A DNA stretch of 64,000 bases, taken from Bilabrum cf. latius. Its lineage: Eukaryota; Bigyra: Bicosoecida; Bigyra; Bicosoecida. The notes beneath the pieces are model-generated. The model had not been told where the DNA came from, made no database searches, and saw nothing but the letters and a program-made list of their open reading frames with translations. Below are positions 20,806 through 31,800 of the stretch, piece after piece; the stretch's first letter is position 1; each line of letters begins with the position of its first letter. Made by a program: the position numbers and the translations under genes. Location of the stretch: assembly GCA_965178125.1 (NCBI GenBank), contig OZ237775.1, positions 310,001 through 374,000 of the forward strand, given 5' to 3'.

Positions 20806-23800
20806 ATGAATGCCCGGTGCGTAGCTATACGCAGACAGCAGTACCGATAGTTTGTTTGTTCGAGTCTCTTGTATCATAGCATTCGACGGATTCAGTGCAG
20901 TGCCTGCGTGGTATCACCATGCATTCGCACACGTCACAGGCAAAAAGCCAGCCGGGTGGCAGCTTTGAAGCAATGGATTCACGCATCTGCTGCTTCTGGC
21001 CGCACAACAAATCACTACCGGGTCCTTGGCGTCGCTCAGTCGGCAAGTACGGAGCAGATCCGCGGGGCATTTGCGAGACGCGTAAAACAGCTGCACCCTG
21101 ACGCGCAGAATGCCGGTTCAATCTACACAAAGAGTGGCCATGAGGAGTTCATATCACTTGTGGCAAGCTATGAAGTGTTGCGCAACCCAGGGAAGCGCGC
21201 AGAGTACGACCGAGAGGTAGCTGGTATGGGACCATCCGGAACTGGCGGCCACGCCTCGCCGCGGCCACAGGACCACAGGGACCCCTTTGGGTACGAAAGA
21301 GGTTTTCACGACCCTGACTTCCAGGATCGGGATCCGGGACCAGGTGCAACTTACTCGCGCAGTGAAAGCGGCGCTCGCCATCAGCGCCCTGCCAGTGCCA
21401 GTGATCCAGGGTTCGAAGAGGGAGCGGATTTTGGCATGGGAGGAGACTGGGCCCGCGCTGCAAGGATGGACCAGGAAGCGCACTCATCACACAGGTCGCA
21501 CACGTGGAACGAGCACGAACGTTCCTCAGGTGGCTGGGACCGACAGGCCCCCACCGGACAGTCCGGTGGGCACGGCAGGCCAGGCCCAAGCGCAGGCGCA
21601 GAAGCCATGGATCTGCTGAACGACGTCGCCGCTGCCTTGGGCCCTGCTGCTGTCCGGCACCTCCTGCGACCAGAGGTGCTCAGGGCCAGGGCGGCAACGG
21701 ATCCCAAGGGCGTGTGGGCGCGGCTCCTGCTCCTGTACGAGGGCGAGGGGCGCGGTTTCGACCCGAGGGGGGGTCAGTTCGACCCGAGGGGGGGTCAGTT
21801 CGACCCGAGGGGGGGTCAGTTCCAGCGGTGGGCCGAGGCGAGGACCAGCGCCCCTGCGAGCAAACTGGAATTGAATCGGAGCCGTGAGGCATTTTCCGAG
21901 GTTTGGCCGCGGTCGGTGTCGCTGGAAGAGCGCACGAGGCCGGGGGCGACTGACGACCTGCTGCACGCGTGCGTGGGCCGGCGGACCGTAGGGGTTGTAA
22001 GAGGCAGGACGGTCCCGAGGATTGGTCCCGGCGATGTGACGAGTGTGTCACTTCCTGGTCCTGGGGAGGCTCAGTCTCAGCTGCCCGCCGCTGCTCCAGC
22101 GGCTCCGGCCATAGCAGGTGAAACGGATGGGACGGCTCCTGATGTCGCGGCAGTCAGTGGGGCTGCGGCTGACGGGGGTGCTGGCGGCGCACGGACCGAG
22201 GCGATGAACAAGCAGCAGCTAAAGCATGAGTAGCCTCCCGATCGTGGGGGGAACAAGGTGAGATGCAATGATCGAGCAAGTCCTGGGCCAACTGCCAGTG
22301 GTCAGCGCGATAGTGGATTTCAGACGTCTCGCGCTTCCACTGGTACAAGCCATGGCCAGCCTAAGGGCACAAGCACGGACACAGGTGGCTCGGCGACTAA
22401 TAGCAAGACGGTGAATGCCCCAAGCAAGGGTACGGTCGGTTCAGGTGACTCGCCTGAAGGTGACTCGCCTGAAGGCGGCTGGGCGGACGAGGAGTTTGGG
22501 GCTGCTGCAGCGGCGTGGAGGCAAGCTGCCGCGTCGGCTGCATTCGTAGAGGGCGGCGCCGCGCACGCGCATGGAGGTTCCGCGAGCGCGGCGGTCGGGG
22601 GGCGGAGCTCCAGCCTCGTTGCAGGGAGGTACGACCGGCTGGAGTTTCATTTCCTTGGTCGTGTGGTGGCCAGCGCCGTCATGGTGGGCGACGGCGGTGG
22701 AATCTTCTCTGGTGCCGCCCGCGATTTGGACAGTGCAGGGAGGGCAGCATCCTGGGCGACGAAAGAAACAAACGACGCAAATTAGTCAAACATGACGAGC
22801 GGAGCAGGGGTAGAGCAAGAAATGGGTGGACAGAGTGGGTAGCCTGTCCGTGATGCTGCCACTGCCACCACGGGCGGTGAAGAAGTAAAGGGACAACACA
22901 CCACAGCAACAACGGACGGCGGCGACCTTGCCCAACCAGAAAACGAGTTGTCTGATGTTGGGGCGGTTGAACGTGCCAATGCAGCTGCATACTCGCACGG
23001 GGCGCCGTCGTCTGCTGAGAGCCAGACTTCGTCCGCTGGCCCCAGCCGCCGCGACGCTGACCCAAACTATGTGAGCCAAGACGTCGATGTTAATTTTCGA
23101 ACGGCTGGTGCAGTTGGGTGGGACAAGGCTTTCAACCGACCTGTGTCTGACTACGTGCTCTTGCTAGACCATAGCTCGCTCGACGGGATCGAGCGGCCCA
23201 TGGCGGTGATGCTTCCAGGCGAGTGGATAGGCCCCTCGTTCGTCAGGCCCATCGTCGGCTGTGACAGCGAGGGCTACCCCTTGCGGGAAGAGCTCCAGGT
23301 GAGACAGCCAAGTCAAAGGGATGTTAAAGCCCAAGAGCCTTTGGAACAGCGTGCTCATTCTAGCGGTGATGAGCGGGACACGGATGGCGAAAAAATCAGT
23401 CGAGATGCAGGCAAGAAAGCTGGTCTATAGGAGACACAAGCTGCGCAGACGCAAAGTGGAAGCGAGTCTAGAACGACCGCGAACGGTCAGTATAGGCCGC
23501 TGAGACGGTCGGCTGCAGCTGCTGCAGGGCTTGCCATCCGAGGATCTGAAGCGCGGTAGTCGGTGGGCGGCGGCAAAACTACTGGGAGTATTTCGAGTGC
23601 CGATCCATCCTATGATCCCAGTGCCGGGGGTCTCACTGTGTCACAGCGGCTGCCTGCATGGTTCAGGGGCAGCCAGCTCGCCATCCGAGAACGGTACGGC
23701 ATTGGCAAGCAGGCGGAAGAGCAGCAGCAACGTGCACAGAGGGGCATGGAAGAGCAGGGCCGTAGGGCAGGGGAAATCGATATGCGGCAGTTCACGAGGA

Positions 23801-25446
23801 ACATGAGCAGGTTTTTTGGGTGGGGTGATCCCAAGAATGCTTCTAATGAGGCAGAAGGTGGTAAAGACCGCCAGCCCGACGCACGGAGCGAATAGATTGC
23901 TGGCGGTCTTTACCCCCTTCCTGCAGCAACAGACCAATCTAGATCCACGGGGCGAGGCACGCACAGTGAGTAGACAGGCATGTATGGTCCCTAGGCGGGC
24001 ATGAACGACCGTCGACGAGCAGAGGTCCCAAATTCTTGCAGTAACGCAACGCGCGGGTCCGTCCCTCGTATTGGTAGCTGGCGAACTAGCATTCACCATG
24101 ATGGCGTGCAAGCTTTGTCATAGGCCACAGCCATAGATACCATAGCTGCCTAGCCCGTATCTGCAAGCGGAGCTGACCCAGGTGCGTCGAGTTTGCGCAC
24201 CGAAACGATTGGCGCAAATGAGACGGGCGGCGTTTCTGACCTGCTGGATGAGTCTATGCTGGTATCCGCCGGGCTTGCAAGGCCGAGTGAGTCGAGCAAG
24301 AGGGAGGCCTACGATAGAGCACAGGCAGCGATGCAACGTGCCACTGCGGCGCTGGACATGGAGGCTGAATCGCAGCTGATTGGTGAAAGGCCTACTGAGG
24401 CGGATGCAGGGCAGAGTGCTTTAGTTGGGAAACAGGGCCAGCAGGTGATCATTGAGCAGAATACTTCCGATGGTAAGAGGCGATTGCAGCGAGCAAAAAT
24501 GCGCTCTGCTTCTGTGGCTACCGGTGTCCGCAGTGCTGGTTTGAGCGATGTGGAGAATAGGCAGAGTGGACAGCGCGCTGCAAATGCAAGTCAGTGGGTC
24601 AATGGCAACACCACCTATGCTGATGATTCATCTCAAGACGAGCATGATGATCGCGATCAGCAGATGGACAATTCTGGGGGTGGTGAGAGCAAGGGCACGG
24701 GTGAAAGTGATGCATAGCCTGCGAGCAGCGCCGACGTCTCGCTGCGGTTTCTACCGAGGAGGAGCCTTGCCTCCCACAGCATCATCTCCATTGAATCTGC
24801 TCTGCAAACAGAGCTACAATTTATGCGGCATTCCGACGGATTTACCGAAGGCACAGTGGTCCGAAGCATCCTGCCGCACCCAGCCAGGGCGGTGTGGGGC
24901 TCGGTCAGCAGCAGACATGAGGGTGCTGCGTGGGAGCTCGAGACCGTCCGCAGACGGCGACGGCAGCAAGGCACTACTAGTAGCGAGAGTGGCCGCGCTT
25001 CTAGCGGTCAGGACACGGCAGGCTCGGGTTAGAGAAGGGGGATGGGGTGGGTCTTCGAGCATGAGGGCACGCTGCCGCCGCCTGCGTACGTCCTTGCAAC
25101 CGCTGTGGCGAGTCTCGAGCGGGAGTGGAGGGTAGAGCACCGGGCGGCGAGTGACGCTAGGAGCAGAGAATAGCTCCGCGCAAAGATTCCATCTGCTGCG
25201 TTGCATGGCATCCCAAAGGCAGTGAAGGAGGCAGCTCAAATGGCAGCAAAGCGGGTGCATGCTGCTATTCCCACCGAGGAGCAGCGATAGTAGGTTACTC
25301 AATCGGCCAAACATGCTTGGGACAAGGGCAGGATGTACTTTGGGGTTGGTTTGGGCGCAGTACGAGACGTGGGGGTGAAGGCCATGCGGTCGTTTCGGTC
25401 GATTCGACAACGACCCACAAAGGAGCAGCAACGAGGCCGTGATTAA
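20806..25446 (+). CDS. Large J-domain (DnaJ/Hsp40) protein, probably mitochondrial
   Basis: 1,546 residues from ATG 20806 to TAA 25444-25446, with about 16 in-frame TAGs. The J domain lies at about residues 68-133: N-H-Y-R-V-L-G-V, the invariant H-P-D loop, and a final helix L-R-N-P-G-K-R-A-E-Y-D. J domains stimulate the ATPase of Hsp70 partners. The first 65 residues are Arg-, Ser- and Cys-rich without acidic residues, like a mitochondrial presequence. They are attached to an ATG only if TAG 20848 is read through; otherwise the J domain has no upstream ATG. After the J domain come a 21-bp repeat, acidic/Ser/Gly-rich spacers, and two ordered-looking segments: about 22,630-22,760, and about 23,110-23,290 with W-D-K-A-F-N-R-P. 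The C-terminal about 100 residues are basic and helical. None of these resembles the zinc or peptide-binding domains of class I/II DnaJ, so it is a class III type. Confidence 0.75.
21757..21819 (+). repeat. 21-bp tandem repeat, three perfect copies
   Basis: TTCGACCCGAGGGGGGGTCAG occurs three times head to tail inside the J-domain gene and encodes Phe-Asp-Pro-Arg-Gly-Gly-Gln each time. Confidence 0.93.
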
Positions 25447-25576
25447 AGCTGCCCAAGCTGTAGTGCCTTGCAATTCCAAGGCTGTTCAGGCAGATGTTGT
25501 CAATGATCCTGGATTGCACTAGCACAGAAATAGTAAACAAACTTTAGGTTTCACGCCACTGGCTCGATCCGGAGTT

Positions 25577-27328
25577 TCAGCTCTTCGACATGTACCAGTT
25601 GTCGGGGAATCCCGCCGCCCGTCTCGCACTCACGTTGAAGGGCGGCTTGATCCCGCCCTTGAAATGCTTCTTCACCAGCGCCAGAAAACAGCTCCTCTTG
25701 ACCTCGACAGATTGAGCACCATCCTCTCTCCCTGCACGGCCCGCGGCAAACCCATCCGACTTGTCCGCGTGTCCATATCTGGATGTTGCGCCCATGCCAG
25801 ACTCGGAGCTAGCAGCCTTGGTGGAGCCTGTGGCTGCCCCTGGGTCTGCTGCTCCGCCCGATGGATCGTCAATACCTTTGCCACTATCAGTCCCACGTGA
25901 GGCCTATTCGCTACTTGGTGCTGGCTCGGTAAGGGCCACGTCATCAGCATGGCTGGTACTGGCCTGCACTGAAGCAGAGCAAGGCTTGTCGCCGGCTACT
26001 ACACCCGCACTGCCGGCACCGAGTGAGGATTCCCCTATGGCGACTGATTCCGCACCGAGTGCCTTGAGGTCGTGCGCCTCGTGTCCCCTGTCGCCGTGCT
26101 CGAAGGTCCACTTGAACCACTTTACCCCAGCTCCAACATGGCCGACCTCGTCCGTGGCGTTGCGCTTGAGCATGTCTGCGTCCGCCTTGTCGCTGGGTGC
26201 CTGTGACCTAGAGAGTCTGCCGTGCATGCCAGGGAACACATCTAGTCCTCGCGCCTCGTGGGTCATGTGCACTGCAACGAGCCGCGCTGCGAGGCTCCCC
26301 CTGCTGCCCCCCGCCGCGTCCCACAGAGTCGGTGTTGCGGCCATGCAGCCGTATTCGTGCCCCCTCCGTCGCAGCGACTCGGCCCACCCCTGAAAATGCA
26401 TGGTCTCTTCCGCGCCAACCTGCACCCAGTCGTCTAGAAACTCCGTGGGCATGCACTGCCGTACTGCGCCGACGTGCGGGGGTGGAGGTTCGCTACCAGT
26501 GCTGAGCGCCGCTTCTGCTTGCCCAGCACCGGCCCCTGAAGAGGAGGCGGATGCATCTTCCGCTTGCCCAGCACCGGCCCCTGAAGAGGAGGCGGATGCC
26601 TCTTCCGCCTGCCCAGCACTCGTTCCCCTACAAGTGCTGCTAGGGGCACTAGTATCAGTGGGTGGTGCTTCGCGCCCCCGGCAATCATACCTGCCAGTGG
26701 CAGCCAATCCGTCATCACTGGCAGGCGTCGATCTGCCTTCTGCTCTCTCGAAGCCGAACCTGGCGACGAGGTCCCAGGCGAGGTCGATGGCGTAGCTCTC
26801 CGCGTGTGCAAGCCCGTGGATTGCGACGACTTTCCGACTGATTCCTTTGGTGTTCGCAAACTCTCCCTTGCCGAGCATTTTTACTTCTGGCGGCCGCGAA
26901 GGTGCGTCCTGCAGGTAGTCATACGATTCGCTTGCAGCTGGTTCTCTAGCTGTAGCGGTGCCTCGATCAATCTTGCAATCACAAACTTTGAATGTCCCGT
27001 CGCTACATACATCTATTGGTCGTGGCGGCAGCGGACGGGATGGAGATTGAACCGCATCCAGTTGGCCCGACCACCACATGATGGCAAACAATGCCGAACG
27101 GGCAGCCTTCTCGACAGCGTTACCATCGCAATTCAGTATATCTAATGATGCTGAGTAAAGATCGCGGACGTTCTTTGGAGGGGTGACAGAAATGGGGCCG
27201 CCAGTGTCGACACGAGTGCACAAGTCATGCATAGCCCCCGAACACAACAACTGATAGAGGGCGCGAGCAACATCATTCCGACGATCTGCCAGACGACGAA
27301 GCTTCCATTCGTGCCTTTGTGGGTCCAT
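25577..27328 (-). CDS. DUF455 ferritin-like protein
   Basis: 583 residues from ATG 27326-27328 to TGA 25577-25579, with one in-frame TAG (25904) in a linker. The COG2833/DUF455 pattern is clear: H-A-E-S-Y-A-I-D-L-A-W-D (about residues 175-186), E-E-T-M-H-F, H-M-T-H-E-A-R-G-L-D, D-E-V-G-H-V-G-A-G-V-K-W-F, and the C-terminal P-P-F-N then A-G-F-P-D-N-W-Y. The Glu/His set (HAE, EExxH, HEA, DExGH) is what a ferritin-like four-helix bundle uses to bind two metals; the reaction is unknown. The eukaryotic copy carries two large low-complexity insertions, between the first two bundle helices (with a 45-bp repeat) and before the final helix (with the TAG). The last motif is in frame only if TAG is sense. 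The start is the first ATG after an upstream TAA at 27440-27442; a further 5' exon cannot be excluded. Confidence 0.82.
26517..26619. repeat. 45-bp tandem repeat (2.3 copies)
   Basis: Units at 26517-26561 and 26562-26606 differ at one or two bases, and a partial third follows. On the minus strand they encode repeats of about A-E-D-A-S-A-S-S-S-G-A-G-A-G-Q within the DUF455 protein's insertion. Confidence 0.88.
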
Positions 27329-28528
27329 AAAACTTGTGATTTGGTGTGTGAGCAGGAAAAAGCGGCCGAACGTGATTCCGAATGATATTTCCAACAGGCC
27401 ATTACCGTGGTACAACACACCTTGGCTGGCGTGATTTGCTTAAGATATGCTTAAATAAGTGAATTGTTACCAACACAATCGAAAGTGCATGTCGTAGTGA
27501 ATCCCAGAGTGGCGAATGGGTACAGATCGTCAGGCGCGGCCTCCTCCTTTGCAGTATCGCAAACCCACTCGCAAGTGGCTTGAGCTGACATCAAGGGACA
27601 CCTCAGTTGCAAACTGACAGTAAAAGTAGTTCTGGCGGACCGGACCCTCCAAATTGCCACTTTGGGGCAGCCGAGCACTGCGCCAAAAGTGAGGCCAAAG
27701 AACCAAAAACCGAAGAATACACCAATAGCGATCGTGAGTAATTACACCAAATTCGATGATGGACAACTCTAGGCAGTGTCTCCTTCGCTGGGCATTGAAT
27801 CCGCTATAGCTTTTGTTGCAAGATATCAAGACCGCAGCAATCGCCAGATGTTGGTGGACAAAGCCAAGAAATAGACCGAGTCTTATGCAAGCGAGGCTGT
27901 CAATCCGTTACAGTCTGCGCTGTCTGCAGCACAAATACCTGCCCCATCACCACAAACCGCGTAGCAGTCAACTCGAAGGGGTGGGTAGCGAGGGGGGGCT
28001 AGTCCTCCCCGTAGCTCCCTGAAATCGCCTTCCTCGCGCAGGATTGGGCGAGCTGGACGGAAAATCTAACGAGGCGAGGTTACGCCAAAGCGAACCCCAA
28101 CAACTGGACCCGGAGGCTTCAGCGACTGGTCGCCGATCAGCATGCTTGCAGCAACACTAGAATAGCTCGGTGCAGAGACAAACTAGAACTTGATACCCAG
28201 CACGGGGAAACCATGAGTAAAGAAGATTCTTGCGAGTGCGTAACTGGTGACAATGCTCGTATTGATCCGTCCCGGCTTTGGCGCTACGGCAGCTTTCGCA
28301 TCGTGGCTTTACGGGATCCGTGGATGGGCTGCCAATCCAAACCTGATCTGAATCGCAGCGTAGGGCCCGCCACTCATTGGGTGTTGGCCGCGCGCCATCT
28401 GTTTTATCCTTAGGATGTTGATCCGGATTTGAGCTAGACGACTGATTAAACCTATGAATAGCTTTACGCCAGCATAAACATATGATTCCCCCTTATCTTC
28501 TATCCGATCTGGTAGAAACCTAATCTGT
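27329..28528. other. Sparse intergenic region with doubtful ORFs
   Basis: About 1.2 kb, more AT-rich than the flanks, upstream of the DUF455 gene. Two plus-strand stretches are open when TAG is sense: about 27,797-28,070 ending TAA (no ATG at its left end; it contains a lysine/arginine-rich, coding-like segment), and 28,213-28,448 (ATG to TAA, about 78 codons with two TAGs). Neither resembles a known protein and both could be chance ORFs or exons of one small gene. Confidence 0.3.
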
Positions 28529-28786
28529 ATGATCTGCAATTTAGACAAGACTGCCCGAGTTGGCTCGCAATCCTTTTGGCTCCAGAATGACGCCAGAAAG
28601 TTATTTATTTTTCATTCGCTACAAGATATTCTATCAGCAATTGAAAGGCAGCAATTCAAGCGACTCTTGAGTCTAGACACGTTCGAAATTAGAGAAGACG
28701 TCCAAGGAGTCCGATCGGTGAGTCGCGATCTGGTCGAGACAGCTGATTTTACACTTGGCAACGCCAGGCTCGCTTCGACCTCGTAA
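28529..28786 (+). CDS. Possible small hypothetical protein
   Basis: An 85-residue ORF from ATG 28529 to TAA 28784-28786 with no internal TAG. Its composition looks protein-like (mixed helical residues; no long low-complexity), but I do not recognise it and there is no paralogue in the window. It is convergent with the giant minus-strand gene, whose stop is 69 bp downstream, and ends just before a 43-bp duplication. It could be a real small gene, a terminal exon, or chance. Confidence 0.25.
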   Translation: MICNLDKTARVGSQSFWLQNDARKLFIFHSLQDILSAIERQQFKRLLSLDTFEIREDVQGVRSVSRDLVETADFTLGNARLASTS

Positions 28787-28796
28787 TCTGGATAAC

Positions 28797-28882
28797 GCTT
28801 TAAGGACTAGCTCAGTCCTCTTTCGGTCCTGATCCAGATGCTTTAAGGACTAGCTCAGTCCTCTTTCGGTCCTGATCCAGAT
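28797..28882. repeat. 43-bp direct tandem duplication over the giant gene's stop codon
   Basis: Two identical 43-bp units, 28797-28839 and 28840-28882. Each contains an inverted repeat AGGACT-AGCTC-AGTCCT able to form a hairpin, followed by CTTTCGGTCCT. The TGA that ends the giant minus-strand frame (28855-28857) lies in the right-hand unit; the left-hand unit is its 3' UTR copy. Confidence 0.9.
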
Positions 28883-31800
28883 TCCGACTCGGATGCGTTC
28901 TTCGTAGCACTCTTCCTCATTTTCCGCTACCTCACCTTTTGATTGGTCCTCTTGCTGAGCTACCTGAGCACTCCGTCGATTGTTCCACTGACCGGCTTGT
29001 CCTCGCCGGCAGTGGACTTGACAGCTTTTGACGAGTTTCGGAGCTACTCAATCTTCGCATCAATCATGCTTCGTCGAGATGCAGTCCCTCTACGACCTCG
29101 ACGACCACCGCCCTAAGGGACACCTTTGTTATCAAGCTGCGCTGGCTGAGAAGCAGCCGGGCCACTACGAAGGCGCCCCGCAGACGCAAGAGGGTTGCTC
29201 GACCGGATTTCACCAGACTCCGGCTTGGCCTTGGCCCCCTCCAGTAAGACTTGACGCTCGCTTGGGGTGGCAGATCCCGACAAGGAAGCCACTGCAGACT
29301 AAAGGCCAGTCGCGAGGGCAACCACAGAAGACGCTGCGCTATTGTGCCCACTGGCTGACTCCGCAGGTAATGAAGGCTTAGAACCTTCGGTCGGCTTTGG
29401 CCCCTTGGGCGGCTCTCTCTATTTCGGCCTGATGCTTGGACCAGATCGCAAGTGCTATGCGGATCCATCGGAAGACTCTGGCCGCGCCACCGCCTCGTGC
29501 CCGGAAGCGACTCCAAGTTGCGAAGCAGCCGCCATGCGGCGTCCATTCAAGGGATTTGGTACAGTGGACATTGATGACGTGCCCTTGGCGGAAGCACTTG
29601 CTGCATTTGCGATCGATTCTGCCCTTGTCGCCTTCCCAATCTGCGGCGCAGCCGAAGGATCGAATCGGGTCGGATCCCTCCGATCAGTAGCTGCTGCATC
29701 TGCCAAGCGCTTGGACTATTGTTCCCGGATGACGTCTGTAACATCTTTTGGCGAGCCACGGGGGGGATGCCTGGCAGTACCGCTTTCAAGCTGCGGGCCT
29801 CCGTGTCCTGCCGCGCTAGAGCGGTCTGGCTCACCGCCGCTCCCGTCTGCTCGCGATCCTACCATTGCTAGCGGGGACGTAGTTGATGCTCCGGATGTCT
29901 TGCTTTGAACACAGCACAACGCCGTGACCGCAGCTCCCGCCCCAACGCACAGCGGACTGCATAGCTCCGAAGTCTTCGCGTACGGCACGGCAAGCACACT
30001 GCTTATCACTGCAAAGAATGAATGAAGGTCCGTCCGGAAGTCCACTAGCACGCTTACGAATAGCACACCATTCGCAATCATCATGAACCACGCCGTCGTG
30101 GTCTCCGCAGACATGCCGTACACGGCCAGCGGGTCGTCGCGTCTCTCCAGCCGAATAGCAAATGCACCCAGCAGGGTCAGCAGGGCCACGACAAGCGCCC
30201 GCACATCCAGAGAGTTGAGCAGGTTGTCGTATTCCCATTTGGCAGCCGGCACCTGCCGGACCATGCGGCGGAATCGTGGCACTTCGTCATCCGCAGGCGC
30301 AGTCTCGCTCTCCTGTGAGGATGCAGCAGCAGCAGCAGCGCCCCTTCTTCCGCCCCGCTGCCTCTTTTCTCTCCGGCGTCTCTCCGCTCGCTTCCGCTCC
30401 CTGGCTGCCTCTTCATCCTCTTCGCTGATGATGTATAGGTCTACCTTGTTCCTCGCGCACACAAAGTAGTCGGCGTGTGACAAGTGGTGCTCGTCTAGCA
30501 TGTCGGGCTCGTCGTAGCAGTAGGGTAGCTGTATTCCACCCAGGTGTAGACCTGCGTCATCAGTTTGGATATCGGCTGAGTTGGATGCAGCACTGCCGAG
30601 CTGGGTCCGACGGAGAGGCAGCCGCTCGCCAATTCGGACTTCGCTTGACCGCTGCGGATCACTAGGTGCGGCACTCCTGGCTACAAGCCAACTGGGAAGC
30701 TGGTCGGAATTGGATCCGGCAGAGCCGGATATCTGGCAACTTGCTGCGGCTGATGCTCTGGCCCCGTCCCGTCCGGACGTTCCAGACTATCCTATTTGGC
30801 TCACATCTTTGCCACCGGGCCTGGTCTCAGCAACAAGCGGATTTGCACGTCGGGATTCGAGTAAAGTATGCACGCTGCTCCGGCGTGGTTTCACCTTCTT
30901 GGTATTGTCGGACTGCTCACGCGGCTTGAGCACCTCTCGAATCGACTTGTACGACTCGGAGTCTTGTGATGAGAGTTGGACGGTCTGGGCAGGGACAGCG
31001 CGGGCCCGGTACAGCCACCTGCGGATGGCGTCTCGTCGCTGGGCCTTTCTGTATCTCCGTGCCCGTGCATTGCACGCAACGAAGGGCCAACTAGACAGGC
31101 AGCAATACAGACAAGGGGTATCATCGTAGGGTTTCTCGAGAACGTCCGTCTCGTACAGGATGTAGTCTCTCTACGATGACGTGCCTGCAGTGTCCTCGCC
31201 GATTCCCTCGCTTATTGCCTGGAGGATGGAGCGGCATGTCTCCTTGTGGCGCTTGATCTTCTCTCTTAATGTCTACGCCTACGCTCGCTTCATTGCAATT
31301 GGCCAGTGCAAATGGAGGGCTGGGTCATGCTGCTCCAGATCCGGGGGTGGTGGCAGCCTGGTCTTGATTGCGTCCACCAGGTAGTCGAAGAGATGCTCGC
31401 TCCACTGTCTGTAGGCCGTGTCTTCCATTGTGTCCCATCGCACCTTGACCGCGGGCTGATCATCGGAGCTGCTGTGCTATGAAGCAGCGGCGTTCCCTTG
31501 CGAGGACATCGACGAATTGCGCTGCACAGCGAGGCTTTGCCTCCTGCGTGGTGCTTGGCCACCATGATTGAGATCATTTCTGTTTGAAGAATGCAACTGA
31601 GCTTGATTGGCTTCACCACCAGTTGTACTGTCCAGTGCACCGTCTGTCTCCTCCAGCACTACTTCGTGGTGCGAGTCGATCTTAGGCAGTGGGAGCTTGT
31701 CCTTGGTCAGCCTTGGGGCCTTCTCGTACGGTCGAGCAAACGACTGCAGCCCGAGGTACACCACGAGCACACCTACCATGAACAGGATCTGCACATCTGG

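Noticed and set aside
28797-28882. Possible tRNA, because TAGCTCAG resembles a D-arm
   Set aside because: No matching T-arm (GTTCRANNC), acceptor stem or anticodon arm is present at tRNA spacing; the element is a duplicated hairpin. I found no convincing tRNA anywhere in the window, including a CUA-anticodon one.
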